A stretch of 64,000 bases of DNA from Gambelia wislizenii (taxonomy: Eukaryota > Chordata > Lepidosauria > Squamata > Crotaphytidae): positions 82,509,501 through 82,573,500 of the forward strand of contig JAUMIR010000001.1 in the NCBI GenBank assembly GCA_030847615.1. The letters run 5' to 3'. The notes beneath the pieces are model-generated. The model was not told the DNA's origin and did no database searches. It was given only the letters and a program-made list of their open reading frames with translations. Shown piece by piece: positions 44,317 to 56,545 of the stretch. A program made the translations under genes and the position numbers. How positions within the stretch are numbered: the stretch's first letter is position 1; each line of letters begins with the position of its first letter.

Positions 44317-44953
44317 GGGCTTTTTCAAACGGGGCAAAAATGCCCCATTCCTGCCTCGCTACCCCTACTCCTGTTCCTGCCACAGAATCAAGGAAAATCT
44401 TCAGACACTTACCTTGATCCTGCGGCAGAAACATCCTCCCCTCCCCCCACTGGGCGAGAGTAAATGCAGCCATCGTAAGGTTGCACTTACGATCTGGAAA
44501 TGAAATCCCGCTTGTTCTCGCGAGAGAATGGTGGAGCAGGAAATTTAAAAATAAAAGTAAAACAAAATATCAAAATAAAAAACAAAGAGCCAAAACAAAT
44601 TAAAAAAAAACAAAACAAGTAACCTGGGGAGGGGGAGGAAAAGTGTGTCACTTACCTCCTCATCCTGATCTTCACCAGAAGTGTCCAGCACGGACCTCCC
44701 CCCCCCCCCCCGTGGCTGACATTGCACCAACATAATGGAAGAGGAACGAGGCACCTTTCAGACCACCCTTGATTCCATGACAGACACAGAACGGGTGGTC
44801 TATTCATGACTTTGTGTCATGAATGAAATATTACTGTAGCAGCATGGGAGCAGAACGGGAACAGCATGGAAGGGGGAGATGTCTGAAAGTGAAATCTTTC
44901 AGTGACCCTGTTCCATGCCTGCCACAGAGTATATAGGCAGTCTGAAAAAGTCT
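44317..44953. mobile_element. Palindromic-family element, long version, copy 5
   Basis: Ends GGGCTTTTTCAAACGGGGC and GCAGTCTGAAAAAGTCT are flanked by TAT (44314-44316 and 44954-44956). The 637-bp interior is not a perfect palindrome. It includes A-rich runs, GTGTGTCACTTACCTCCTCA and AGAAGTGTCCAGCACGG, the last two shared with 26641-26938 and 50162-50744. No transposase is present. Confidence 0.75.
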
Positions 44954-44956
44954 TAT

Positions 44957-46932
44957 ATCTTACATGCTATACTCTATAGGTTACATAGGGTTACACTCCG
45001 TACTTTATTGGTCTAGCCACAGACTACAAAGTTGGCAACAAAAAATACCAGACCTGTAACATCTTGATATCTCACACCAACTTAGTTCATTCAAGTCCTT
45101 GTATATGGTGTCTCCATAGCTTTCACCAACAGTCAGATATAAGGAGCTCTTGCTGGATAAATCACACATAATGGAATGTAATAATTGTTGCTGTGCTTCA
45201 TCTAAAAGAATGAAAGAGGCATAGTTAGGCTTTTATTGAAGTTTATTGTGTGCTAGTTGTAGCTACAGAGAAAGATATCAGAGGCGTGCATCAAATACAT
45301 GTTGTTGCACTGAATTTAATTCATGATGGTCAATGATGTAGTTCGAAATAAATAAAAATACTGTTTCAGGCTACATATCTGAATTAACAGTAAGCTATAC
45401 TGTGGCAAAAGTTAGCTATCAACATGTGTGTTCTCAACTATTTCTAGGTTTTCTTTTAATCTATGGTGATGGTCATATTATTTTAATGCAGCCTTTAATG
45501 TGGCACAATAATGTGAGATAAACCTCCAGGGAAAATTTTAAGCTTCGATCTCTCATGTTTCTATTCACAGGGAAATTATCTGAAATGATTATTTGAGATA
45601 TTACAGCTGCTTCTGTTTTGGTGCATGATAATATGACCCATCTGTAAGAATTGGCATACAATCCCAGCTTACTGGGTATAATGGGTAAGATAATTGGAAA
45701 TGACTTTTGAAATACTTCTGGGTACCAAGGGAAATTACATTTGAACATTCATTCCTATCTTTAACTATATTGGCTAGCCTGAACAACTTCATCTTTGTGG
45801 CTCCTCAGACTTTTTCAGAGTTGCCACTTATAGGCAACCCATAGGGAAAGAATGAAGATCAGCAAGCAGAAAACAAACAATTAACGGGCTGAAATTTGCA
45901 ACCAAACACCAAGCCCTTCACATCCCTACTTAACATTAGTTTAATTCCACAGGCCTTTCCCACAGTGGCTCTTCTGAACATTGACTTAATGCTTTGTTAG
46001 CCTGAGCAAAATGGAGATCCAATGCACTGAATATCTGAATCCTACTAATTATATAGTAATTAGTCCCTTAGTGCTTATGTTTTGCAAAAGCTTATGAATA
46101 ATCACACATAAAGCTTTTTGTGAGCATATTGACCAATTTAGCTGTCATTTCAAATTACCAGTTCCTTTGAGTAGCTGCACAAGGGCTGAGATCATTAGAT
46201 TGATCATGAGGATCCCACCTGCTAGCACACAGAACAGCTGGTAATGTCAGGTCCTCCCCTGGATTCTGGGCCTTGCAGTCAGAGTTCAGGGTAGGCCTTT
46301 GACATGAGTTTGGTTTTCTGCAGCTTGGGAGAATCTCCTTCCCCCTCACTTGGGCCTCTCAGTGCTGGAGCCGGGCCAGCCCACCTAAATGCTGGAGCTT
46401 CTTCTGCTGAGTGCCAAGGTCACCCACCTGGGATGGTGGGGCCCTCCCTTTTCCTCAGCCTGCAGCTTCCCAGGGCTGGGGGAGAGGAATATCAAAACCT
46501 AAACTATTGGCTTTTATCTTCTGTATCCTGCTTCACTGGTCAGAACTGGCTTTGGAAGTGCTACCACATACATATCCTTGATCAATAAAGCAAGTTGATG
46601 CTACCTGGTGCTTCACAGGTGCTCTGGATTGCCACAAAGACTTGTACCTGTCTTATGACTAGCACAGAACCCATTGCATATAAAAACTCATATCATTGGT
46701 TAAGGATTTGGGTCCATTTATCTGCCATGCATAGAATTCTGAAGGCTTTTAAATATATCTCAGAAAGTTTCTGAACTACACATTTATTTCAGTTTCATCA
46801 TATGTTACATATCATGTTTTCATCCTGGTGAATTGTGGGATGTAGTTGTTGAGATACTTTTCTGAGCATTGGCACCACAGCTGCATAGCAGAAAATTCTA
46901 CATACTGCACCAAACTAGGATTCCATGGAATG
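44957..46932. other. Unassigned intergenic stretch
   Basis: Frames at 45473-45792 and 46155-46588 lack recognised domains. A lone CAGACTTTTTCAGAG word at 45807-45821 resembles the palindromic-family terminus, but no partner was found. Confidence 0.4.
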
Positions 46933-46934
46933 TA

Positions 46935-47163
46935 CAGTTGTCCCTTCATATTCGCAGAGGTTTGGTTCCAGGACCCCTCATGGATACCAAAATCCATGAA
47001 TACTCAAGTCCCATTATATGCAATGGTATAGCAAAATGGTGGCCCTTATATAGGATGGCAAAATCAAGGTTTGCTTTTTGGATTATTATTTTTAAATAAT
47101 ATTTTCAAGTCATGAATACTTAAATCCATGGATACCAAATCTGTGGATACAGAGGGACAACTG
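46935..47163. mobile_element. Tigger-like MITE, 229 bp
   Basis: The left end CAGTTGTCCCTTCATATTCG and right end ATCTGTGGATACAGAGGGAC then AACTG are inverted repeats. TA flanks at 46933-46934 and 47164-47165. The subterminal GGTTCCAGGACCCCTCATGG with GATACCAAAATCCATGAATA is typical of pogo/Tigger MITEs. It is non-coding. Confidence 0.85.
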
Positions 47164-47165
47164 TA

Positions 47166-47560
47166 TCTTTGACAGTTGAACTGGCATGCAATTGATGCAA
47201 CTATATAATAGATACATTTTAGACCATTGTTAGCATTGAGATCTCTTTGTCAAACCAGTTCATTGCCCCAAAGAGCAAATGTACTATCTTTAGTAAGGCA
47301 AATTGCAAGCAATGCTAGCACCAGGGGCTGTTAATCTTTCCAGTGGTCACATGTAGATGTGCTGTACTGAGCTCCAGCGATCATGAGCATAGATCATAAA
47401 CAAGGGCCCAAGTTCAATCAAAGAAGTCCATTCAAAGTTCAGTTGTTGGTATGTTGAAAAGTGCTACTCCAGGATTCCAGGGAGACACAGTGGATCACTG
47501 GAGGGAAAACAAGTTTCCACCCATCTACACAAGGGGTGGAAATCCAAAGTACCTCATAGT
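47166..47560. other. Unassigned intergenic stretch
   Basis: No gene or recognised repeat was found. Confidence 0.4.
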
Positions 47561-49585
47561 ATTGGCATCTCGCAGCAGCAGCGACATGCCTAAAGGTTTT
47601 AGGTAAAGTCGAAGGCGTTCACGGCTGGCATCCATATTTTTTCCTTGGGTTATTTCTGGGCTGTGAGGCCGTGTTCTGGAATAGTTTCTTTCTGCAATTT
47701 CGCCTGCAATTTCTGACATTTTGCCTGCCACAGTAATCATGGAAACAGAAAAATACAGACAAAAAATAAGGGAACTCTTGGACCTTGGAACATACAGAAA
47801 AATCAAGCAAGACCTGACCGACAAAATCACCAGAAAAACAAATGCCTTGATCAAGAACTCATCAGTTCAACCAATCATACACCAGAATCTGTGCAGATCA
47901 GAGGCTCTCCCACCAAGACTATATGGACTCCCAAGATCTACAAGGATTCCATTCCACTCCTACCCATAGTGAGTGCCATTGGATCCCCCACATATGACTT
48001 GGCCAAGTTTCTGGCCACACAATTACACACCCACATAGGACAAGCCCCTCACTACATCAAAGACTCAACTCACTTCATAGAAAAAAATCAACAACATCAA
48101 AAACCTGGAGACAGACTGATCAGTTTCGATATTGTCTCCTTGTTCACCAAAGTCCCCATAATGGACATCATGGCACTCATACAACAAATATTTCTTGAGG
48201 ACATCACAGCCTTGTTCAAACACTGCCTCACTACAAGCTACTTCCAGTGGAATAACAAATTCTACAAACAAATAGATGGGGTAGCCATGAGCAGCCCACT
48301 GAGTCCAGTGATAGCAACGTTTACATGGAACATTTTGAAAAGCAAGCCCTGGAAACAGCACCAAAAAGTCCACAACATGGTTCCGATATGTGGATGACAC
48401 TTTCACCATTTGGAACCACGGAGAAGAAGATTTGGTCTCATTCCTGAACCACTTGAACAGCTTCTACCCAAATATCCAATTCACGATGGAAAAAGAGACA
48501 GAAGGAACACTGCCATTCTTGGACATCCTAGTGATCCACAAACCAAACCAATGGTTGGGCCACAAGGTATACAGAAAACCCCCCCACACACGGGCAGATA
48601 CCTACACAAGAACTCCAATCATCACCCAGGACAAAAAAGAAAACACAATAAAAACATTGGTAAACTGTGCAAAAAGGATCTGCGAACCCCACTACCTGGA
48701 GGACGAACTGAGGCACCTAAACTGGGCCCTACAGGCTAATGGTTACTCCAAATCAGACATCACAAGAGCAGCCAGACCCATAAAAACACACAGGAATGAA
48801 GAAGAAAAACAGCCACCCAAAGGGAAGGTATTTTTACTATACATCAAAGGAGTCACAGACAGAATAGGGAAGCTGATGAGGAAACACAACCTCCAAACAA
48901 TCTATAGACCAACCAAAAAAATCCAAGAAATGCTACGCTCAGCAAAGGACAAAAGAGACCCTCTCACACCTGCAGCAGCTGTGGACAAGTTTACATAGGG
49001 GCCACTAAATACACTGTTCAAACATGAATCAAGGAACATGAGAGACACTGCAGACTGGGCCAGCCAGAAAAATCAGCAGTAGCAGAACATGTGATAAACC
49101 AACCTGGACACAAAATGCTATTTGAAAACATAGAAATTCTAGACCAGGACAAAAACTATCATGTCAAAATGCACAGAGAAGCTATTGAAAGCCAGAAACA
49201 CCTGGACAACTTCAACAGGGAAGAAGAAGCCTTAAAAGTAAACAAACTCTGGCTTCCAGTTTTGAAATACAATAGAAACAAAACCCCTGTCTACCCAGGG
49301 ACAGGGGGATTCCCAGCAGATAATGGCCCATCAACCAACCATTAGCCAAACAGACACTAACCAGCCTTGCATTTCTTTACCCAGAAACTAACCATTCAAA
49401 TACACAAATTTACATATACTCCCCAACAGGGATTCACAGCATATAACCCCCCCCCACACGCCTACACAACCATTCTCTGAGGATGCCAGCCACGGATGCA
49501 GGCAAAACATCAGAAAGAAACTATTCCAGAACCTGGCCTCACAACCCAGAAATAGCCCAAGGAAAACCTAAATGTTTTTTTTCTG
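47560..49585 (+). mobile_element. Penelope-like element with inverted terminal segments
   Basis: Coding remnants of a Penelope-type reverse transcriptase plus GIY-YIG endonuclease (47740-49345) lie between a 5' segment (about 47625-47735) and a 3' segment (about 49478-49570) that are reverse complements of each other. For example, TTCTGGAATAGTTTCTTTCT is found at the 5' side and AGAAACTATTCCAGAA at the 3' side. Such inverted pseudo-LTR arrangements are known for Penelope elements. The exact element ends were not determined. Confidence 0.85.
47738..49345 (+). pseudogene. Penelope-like reverse transcriptase / GIY-YIG polyprotein, frameshifted
   Basis: Order of parts: N-terminal METEKYRQKIRELLDLGTYR region (47738), then PPRLYGLP (47912) and IVSAIGSPTYDLAKFLATQL (47967-48026), the TERT-like fingers typical of Penelope. 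ISFDIVSLFTKVPI (48120) holds the first catalytic Asp. GVAMSSPLSPVIA (48280) is followed by a frameshift near 48320. YVDD is intact at 48387-48398. After it come TLPFLDILV and the KVYRKPPHT region. The endonuclease begins CGQVYIGAT at about 48980-49006, is broken by a TGA near 49024, and continues SAVAEHVINQPGHKMLFENI and EEEALKVNKLWLPVLKY to 49345. Penelope enzymes copy RNA at sites nicked by GIY-YIG. Frameshifts near 47930 and 48320 and the stop in the endonuclease make this copy inactive. Confidence 0.9.
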
Positions 49586-50158
49586 GCCTCAGAGCCCCCA
49601 TAAGTCTCACATTCCTGATGGCAGCTGTGAGTGATTTCCTCAAGTTAGTTCTTCATCGCCGCCATTTGGTTTTTTTAAAGGCACCCCAAGGTGTGCTGGT
49701 GTGATAGAGCGATTTTCCAATGTTATAGGAAAGCAAAATAGAAAATATTGGTCCTGTTTTATCACCTTAGCATGCAATCACTAAGCTGAAAATCCAACAT
49801 GGCGGCAGCTGGTGCTTGCCCTGCTAGCAAGCCCCACCCTTGCTCTCACCTGGTCCATCAGCTTTCTGCTTCCCTTTGGATTTCCTGTTGTTCGATAGTC
49901 CAAATGAGCAGGAATGTGCACCCCCTTGCGGTTTTTGAAGAAGTACAGGTAATTCTGTGAAGGCTTTTAGTGCATTGTGTTTGTCATTTTTGCCCCCCCC
50001 CCCCGCTTCTTCTGAATAGTGTGGATTGAAGCTGGATCCTATTTAGACAGGTAGGATTCTCAGCACATCCCATGAGGTGTATTTTCACCATTTAGACAAT
50101 TCTCCAGATTTTTGCTACTCAACAGAGATCAGCAATGTATGACAGAATAAAGGCAGAG
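49586..50158. other. Unassigned intergenic stretch
   Basis: A C-run lies at 49994-50004. No gene or recognised repeat was found. Confidence 0.4.
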
Positions 50159-50161
50159 ATA

Positions 50162-50744
50162 GGACTTTATCAGACTCCTTCAAAAACATTTCTGTCCCAC
50201 CAAAATCTAACAGCGTACTTGTCCTGGCAACATAATCCTTTTCATCAAACTCACTTGAAATTATGAGAAAAACCAGTCCCAGCATTACCAGAGCATGAAC
50301 AGAGCTTTGTTTACCTCTACGTTTGTGATGTTAGCAATTCTCACAAGAAGATGAGAATGCGGTAAAAATTAAAAAAATAAAACAAAGTAAAGACACAAAA
50401 TGTACACAGAAGCACAGAAACACACTTTAAAACATAAAAGTAAAATGGGGAGGTTCATAAAAAGAGCATCCCCTACCTGGCTTTCACGTTCTCACCCAGA
50501 AGTGTGCTAGTGGGACTGTCCATTGACAATGAAATCATGACACAAAAATGGTACTCAGTTTCAAATGCCAGCAATAACAGGAACAAAACACCATGGCAGT
50601 TCTATTGATGGCTTGGCCCATCAATAAAAAGAATGCCTTTTTCTCCAGATGAAATCGCAAAAGCACTATGTTGTCCAGTATGTGTGTCCTTTCCTGTTAA
50701 TTTGGTGTCCTTATGATGCTATTTTTGCTGCATCTGATAAATCC
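50162..50744. mobile_element. Palindromic-family element, long version, copy 6
   Basis: Ends GGACTTTATCAGACTCC and GCATCTGATAAATCC are inverted and flanked by ATA (50159-50161 and 50745-50747). The interior shares TACCTGGCTTTCACGTTCTC, AGAAGTGTG, CCATTGACA and CACCATGGCAG with 26641-26938 and, less strongly, 44317-44953. It is non-autonomous and diverged. Confidence 0.75.
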
Positions 50745-50747
50745 ATA

Positions 50748-52640
50748 TAGCTGCTGCTTCTCTCTTCCTCCTCCTCCTCCTCATTATTTTATTTATTATA
50801 TTTGGGGCTTATAACAATTCCCACCCAACATCTGTCTGGGTTATGTAAGTCTGGTGATAAAGCATAGTAATTTCGGTTTTTTCTCTCTCTCTCCTGCTGA
50901 GACAGTAATGTTAGTGCAGGCTCTGCCTCTTCTAGCTCTTTCTTCTTGATCAGCCTCTGATTTCCCTATAGAACTTCAACTGGCAAATTACAGTGGTTTC
51001 CTGAGTGCATTATGGAAGAAAGCAATTGGATTACCTCCTCTACATCTTCTGGGAAAGCAATAATTGTAATGTTATTTTATCTTTGCTTTCTAGATCTGTA
51101 ATTTCTTTATATGCAGCTGTTTTTGAAGTAGGCCAGTGTAAATATAATATTTCCTAGTAAAGACTTATAGACAACTATCAGCTTGCACACTGACTAAAAC
51201 ACATAGACATGTATAAAGAGCCCTATGACCATTCAGCTTCTATGGCTGCCTGAGGGATGGTCTCACAGTCATCAAAACCCTGTCATCTGTTCTTTACTTT
51301 CCTCCTAACAGCACACAACCTTTCCTGTGAAATTTTGAGAGCAGCAGCATTTATGGGGAAGGGTAGTAACTTGCTGCCAGAGCACAGTTTAGTATGAAGA
51401 AAATCTTGGGGTCAATAAGAAGATCTTGGGTAGCAAGTCTGGAGAAAAATCCTGTCTAAGACAGTAAAGAATTATAGTCAACCTGTGACATACAATACTG
51501 GGTTGAAGTACTTTCACATGCTCCACTGTTTCTCCTCTCCTGCCTAACAACACTACTACACCTCTCTGACTAACATCAGTTCTATGCAGTTCTATAAAGG
51601 GAGAAGAGAGATTCTATCTCAAGAATCTCTCTTCTCCCTTTGATGCCTTGTGCTTTCTCATGGCCTTCTGATTGGGCCATGTACTAAGCACAGAAAATTT
51701 GGAGGGGCCTTTCAGATGCAGTGTTCCTTCCTTTGTATTGGGATTCTATTCTGTGATGGGTAATGAACACAGGCCATCCATCATCTAGCCCTTTTGGTCA
51801 TAGCATAAAGGATTTTCCAGAAGAACTTCCCTGGCTGAGCAGCACAATATAATCATTACTTTTCACAATTTTCAGTGCTATTTTAACAATGACAACACCC
51901 AGCTCAATGTTTTTGCATGTCCCTCCTCTGTTGTTTCCTTGTGTCTAGGTTCTCTACAAATAAGTTGTGCAATTTTTCTTTAAAAGGCAGAAATAAAGTA
52001 GTTAGTCAGTGAAAAAGTTCCCCTGGGTATTCAGTTCTGAATTGGTTCATATGGATTCACTATTTGACACTGTTTGAAGGGATAACACATCAAAATACAC
52101 TGCTGAGAGCTGTAGCTAAAGATGCATCCTTCTTTCAAACATGGTTTCCCTTCATCTACTATGTGAACAAAGGGGTGTCAAGAGCTCATCTCATTTGGAA
52201 AGGTAAACATATCTTGACGTATGATAAAAAAAATACCTTACTAACTTATCGTATAAGTTATTGGTGCTTCCCCATTTGTTGCAGGCTGTCTTACTCAAGC
52301 TTGCCTTTGGTACTCATTTTTTTGTGTCACTATATATGTGGAAGGGATTAACAAACAAAACTGGGGGGGGGACCCATGGTATTGTGGTAAGCTGCTAGAG
52401 ATGACAGCTCCATCCTAGTAGCTGCTTACATTCGAATTCTCAATCCATTCTCCCAAAAAGATCTTGGGGGGAAAGAGATTGACAGCTTCTCCCTGGAATG
52501 GGAGAGCAGTGAGGCCTATTGGGGGCCCCAGTGCTGATCCAGTGTGTGAGTGTGTGTGTGTATTGTTACTCACACATGGAAGGATTGAAGGGGGCACAGA
52601 GCCTGAAGAATGAAAGTAAGCAAACCTCTGCAAGTGGAAT
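50748..52640. other. Unassigned intergenic stretch
   Basis: (CCT)n at 50767-50781 and a short (TG)n at 52546-52562. A 33-bp hairpin region occurs around 51597-51642 (AAGGGAGAAGAGAGATTCT with AGAATCTCTCTTCTCCCTT). The 95-codon frame at 52064-52351 has no recognised domain. Confidence 0.4.
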
Positions 52641-54285
52641 TAACAACGCCAGCACTTTTTAAAAAACACTGGTAAAGACCTTGTTGCATGGAGAAATTCT
52701 TGGGGAGACATTTGTGTTAGATGGTAAACTGCTCCTATTACAGAAAGATTGGAAAGAACTGAAAAAGAAGAGAGGAAAGAAAGTAAAAGTGGTGAGAGAG
52801 ATCTAGAAGGAGGGTGAGTAACGGAGCGAGGAGGGAGAGAGAAGGAGAGAGGATTCGAGCTGTTGCCGGAGGAGAAGGAGGAGAGTGGAAAGGAGGTTAC
52901 CAGAGAGGTGTGCCTTTGGAGTACTAGAGAAACAAAGTTCCAACATTGAGAAACACTGAGAAATAAAGTTTCAATACAAAAGGATATATGGAAGAGGCAA
53001 GCCTAGAGTGAAATGGAGTGAAATAAAAGACTGAATTCTATAACCTGGCCCAAAGAAAAGAAACCAATAAGGTGAGTTAAGCGATAGTGAAAAGGCAAGA
53101 TAATGCAAAAGCAAGGTATTGGAAAGCTATGTTAAGCAACTTAACAACGCAAGTAAAGCTGTAAAAATAAAGGGAAATAAGGAACTGTTGAAGCACTTTG
53201 ATTTGATGTGATTTGACTTTTTAAGCTGAATTGTAAATTGAAGCGGGAGTTGAATTGTAAATTAATCTGAGATAATGTAATAAGATGTAAGGGTAACACT
53301 GAAGAAACATTAAAGGGAAGTCAAGGAATGTAAAGAGTAGAAGAGGTGTAAATAAGAGAGAGAAAGTAAAACAGAAAGAGAGAGAGGTTAACATTGGAGC
53401 CCATTTGAGTTTGTAAAACTCAAATTGAGCCCATTTGAGTTTATAAAACATAGTAAAATAAGAGGGATATTGGACTTTGTAGTGATATTGTAATGAGGTT
53501 TGCTATGATAACTGTGGTTTTTCTGATGTTGTACTCTGGTATTATAAAGGTATAAAGGTATCACAAAGGTATTATAAAGGGCTACAAACTATAAAGGAAA
53601 ACAAGGGGAACAGATGGTAGAGAGGGGGGAGAGTGAAAGAGAGAAGAAGCTGCAAAGAGAGTGGGGGGAAAGAGGGAACAATTTGGGTTTGAAGATATTG
53701 TAGTATTGTATCTGTTGGAAGACTGAGGTGGAAAGAAATTGTAGGTACTGAAGCAAGTCAGACACAGTTCGATATTGTTTATACTACCTATGTATGTGAC
53801 ATCAAGCAGATATATGCATACTGTATGAAAGAACTGGGTACTGCTTAAGTATGTAAGATATATAGAAGGAACAAGGAGGGTAAATCCCATAGGTAAAACA
53901 TTTGAGGTGGGATTGTTGACAAAAAGAAGCAAATAAGAAATAAAATAAGAGTTTAAATTATTAAACCAAATGAATAACAATTAATATAATAGTAATTAAT
54001 CTAATAATTAAAAAAAATCAAAATAAACAATTAAAGCAAGATAAAACATTTAAAAGTTCTTTATAAAAGGAGTGGAAAAAGAGAGAAGAAGTAGAAGAAA
54101 AAAGCTGAGAAGGGAAAACAATTGGTAATAGTAACAGTAAAAAAAAATACTAAATTGACAAAAAGAGGGGAGTTAAATAAATAAATATAAGCAAAGCAGA
54201 ATATATTGGTTGAGCAAGCATAGCAACAGGCACCAGGAAAGCCATACAGTCTCAAACACAGATTGTTACTCAAAGGAGACCATCA

Positions 54286-55205
54286 ATGGAAGGAGCTAGT
54301 AAGCCTGTAGACTCCACCTCAATTTTACTAGAAGAAATTAGGAATGAAATGAAGAAAAAAAGATTGGAAATACGGGAAGAGATGAAGGAGATAAGGGCAG
54401 AAATGAAAGCAGATTTTTAAAAAGAACTGAACAGTTTTGGTAAAAAAAATTGGAAAAACTAACAGAAGACATGGATGAAATAAAGAAGGAGGTACAAAAT
54501 ATACAGACCAGGATGCAGACATTAGAAGGAATGACTACCACAATAATACAAGAGCAAGCACAAGAAAAGAACTTATTACTGTTGAATGAAATAAGCTATA
54601 GGGAGAAATGTTTAAAAATAAGGGGATTCTCTGAAAAAGAAAATGAGAACTTAGAAGATCGGGTTACTTTCTCCCATAGCAGACTTTATAAACATCACTC
54701 AAGAAATTTGGAAACACAAGTAGATAAGATATTTAGGACAATCTCAGTGGTGGCAAAAGAAAGAGGACTTCTAAGAAATGTGGTCATTAGTTTTATACTG
54801 ACTAATATAAGGGATAAGATAATACAGAAGAGTTATGACAAAAAATTAATTATTGAAGATGAAGAATTAAAGGTGTATAAAGATATTCTCCACAAGTTCT
54901 TAAAAAGAGACAGGAATACAAATTCCTAACACAATTACTAATCCAAAATAAAATATATTATAGATGGGAGAGGATAGAAGTTCACATACCAAAGAAAGGG
55001 GTATAGAATAAACTTGCTTCAGAAAGCAAAAGAGTTTTGCAAATGGATTGCTAAGGAAAAAAGAAGAGGAGAAAAGGGGAAAGAAGAAAAAGCAAATGGG
55101 AACAAGAATTTAATGGAAAGAGAAGAAGATAAACAACAGGAAGAAGAAGAAGGACAGGATCAGGAGGAAGAGGAAGGAGAATTGGAGGAAGAAGAGAAAG
55201 ACTAG
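54286..55205 (+). pseudogene. L1 copy 3 ORF1 (RNA-binding protein), frameshifted
   Basis: ATG at 54286 starts MEGASKPVDSTSILLEEIRN, a helical N-terminus broken by a TAA at 54418. The frame resumes at 54450 with coiled coil (TEDMDEIKKEVQNIQTRMQT), the RRM-like region (NEISYREKCLKIRGFSEKEN, NVVISFILTNIRDKIIQKSY) and the C-terminal domain (KVYKDILHKFL). After another break (about 54900-55010) it continues as KAKEFCKWIAKEKRR and an acidic Glu-rich tail to the stop at 55203. It is equivalent in layout to the ORF1 of copy 2. Confidence 0.85.
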
Positions 55206-55282
55206 AAGCAGGAGAAGGAGAGATGGAAGAGATCTAGTACAACTAAATTATTATTAATAATAAAAAGTTTTGATATTACAAA

Positions 55283-55950
55283 ATGGAGACAAGGATTGTG
55301 TCCTGGAATGTGAAGGGCTTAAACTCAAACTTTACACGAAGACAAATATATCATCATTTAGAAAAATTAAGGATGAATATAATATGTCTCCAGGAGACAC
55401 GAATAAAGGAGAAAGATGCCAAACTTTTAAGAAATTATAAGTTAGGACAATGCTTCTCATCGGCAAATACAAAGAAAAAGAAAGGAATAGCATTATATAT
55501 CAATAGGTGATACTCAGAGAAAGAGTTATTCAAAGATCAAGAAGGGTTATATGTCAGAATAAAAGTCAAACTCCAGCATCTCAGTTTATTAGTAGTAGGG
55601 GTATACACCCTGATACAAGCTCAAGAAAACTTTTTCAAGTAGTTGTCAGCTGATATAATTAATGCCAAGCAAGAAAAAAATTCTACTCTTAGGGGACTGC
55701 AATGGTGTGATCAGCCCCATAAAGGACAGAATGTCAAATAAACAAGTGAAGAAAAATCAAGGCAAACTACCAAAATCTATCCTTGAGATGATGAATGAAT
55801 TTGACTTAAGAGATGTTTGAAGATGGAATCATGGAGAAGAAAGAGGATTTACCTTTTATTCTGATGTCCATTATACATCGTCATGGATAGATATGTATTT
55901 GGCTACAAAAAAAATTGATCACGGTAATAAAGAATACAGAGATTATCCGG
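55283..55950 (+). pseudogene. L1 copy 3 ORF2, endonuclease part
   Basis: It begins METRIVSWNVKGLNSNFTRR with CLQETRI (55283-55410), passes GIALYINR then a stop at 55508, continues as KVKLQHLSLLVVGVYTLIQ-like sequence, then LLGDCNG in place of LLGDFNG near 55690, and ends near FTFYSDVHYTSSWIDMYLA (55850-55905). The catalytic SDH motif is absent because the frame enters the foreign segment first. It is inactive. Confidence 0.85.
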
Positions 55951-56545
55951 CTCCCCCCACATTAGCAGAGCTGTTTTGGGAGGGAGCTGCCTTTGCCTCT
56001 GAGGATGGTCAGAGACCCCTCAGAATGTTGCAGGCAGTGTTGCCTACAACAAAAGGAGAGGGGCAGGGCCAGAGGCCATATAATGCCCTGCTGCCCCTCA
56101 GCTCCTCGTCTTCAGCCAGCAATCATCAACTCACCCTCACGCTGCTTGAATAGTGTGATAATTGGTTGCTTTGGATGTGGGTAGGAAATTTCCCCCCCCC
56201 CTTTTCTCGGGATTTTTTCACCTACCCCAAACTAGAATGGCAGCATTTGAGAAATTGGCCAGGGTGGTGTCTATATAGGTTATTTCCCTCTTATTATGGT
56301 GGGGAAGGGGGAGGCGTAGTTTCGGTGGGCACCTTGGCACCAATTTCGGTGAAAGTAGTGTCTCTGGAAAGGCCACGTCAGGTCGTGGGGCCTAAGGGGA
56401 CAGAAGGAGACCCACCTTGGGGTTGGCCTAAAGGATAACCCTTCACCCCAATCTGTGGGGATTGGGTGAGGGCCTTTTGGGTTGACCTTCCAGATGCGGG
56501 CTGGTTGGTGAGCAACCCCAGGCAACTCCAGGACCCAGGTGTTCA
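55950..56545. other. Foreign GC-rich segment inside L1 copy 3
   Basis: This segment replaces the L1 endonuclease end and the whole reverse transcriptase. It is richer in G+C than the flanking L1 and contains CCATATAATGCC, GTCTATATAGG, GGAGGCGTAGTTTCGGTGGG and CACCCCAATCTGTGGGGATTG. A frame reads PAPPTLAELFWEGAAFASED, of unknown family. It might be a solo LTR or a piece of another retroelement; I could not identify it. Borders are approximate. Confidence 0.5.

Noticed and set aside
45807..45821. CAGACTTTTTCAGAG as another palindromic-family copy
   Set aside because: Only one short terminus-like word was found, with no partner arm or flanking duplication.
52064..52351. 95-codon frame as a host exon or LINE fragment
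   Set aside because: No recognisable motif; similarity to LINE C-termini was too weak to support.
53221..54541. Minus-strand Phe/Leu-rich frames that look like membrane proteins
   Set aside because: They are antisense to the A-rich 5' UTR and ORF1 of L1 copy 3.
55014..55205. Glu/Lys-rich small protein as a separate gene
   Set aside because: It is the acidic tail of L1 copy 3 ORF1 in a shifted frame; copies 1 and 2 have the same tail.
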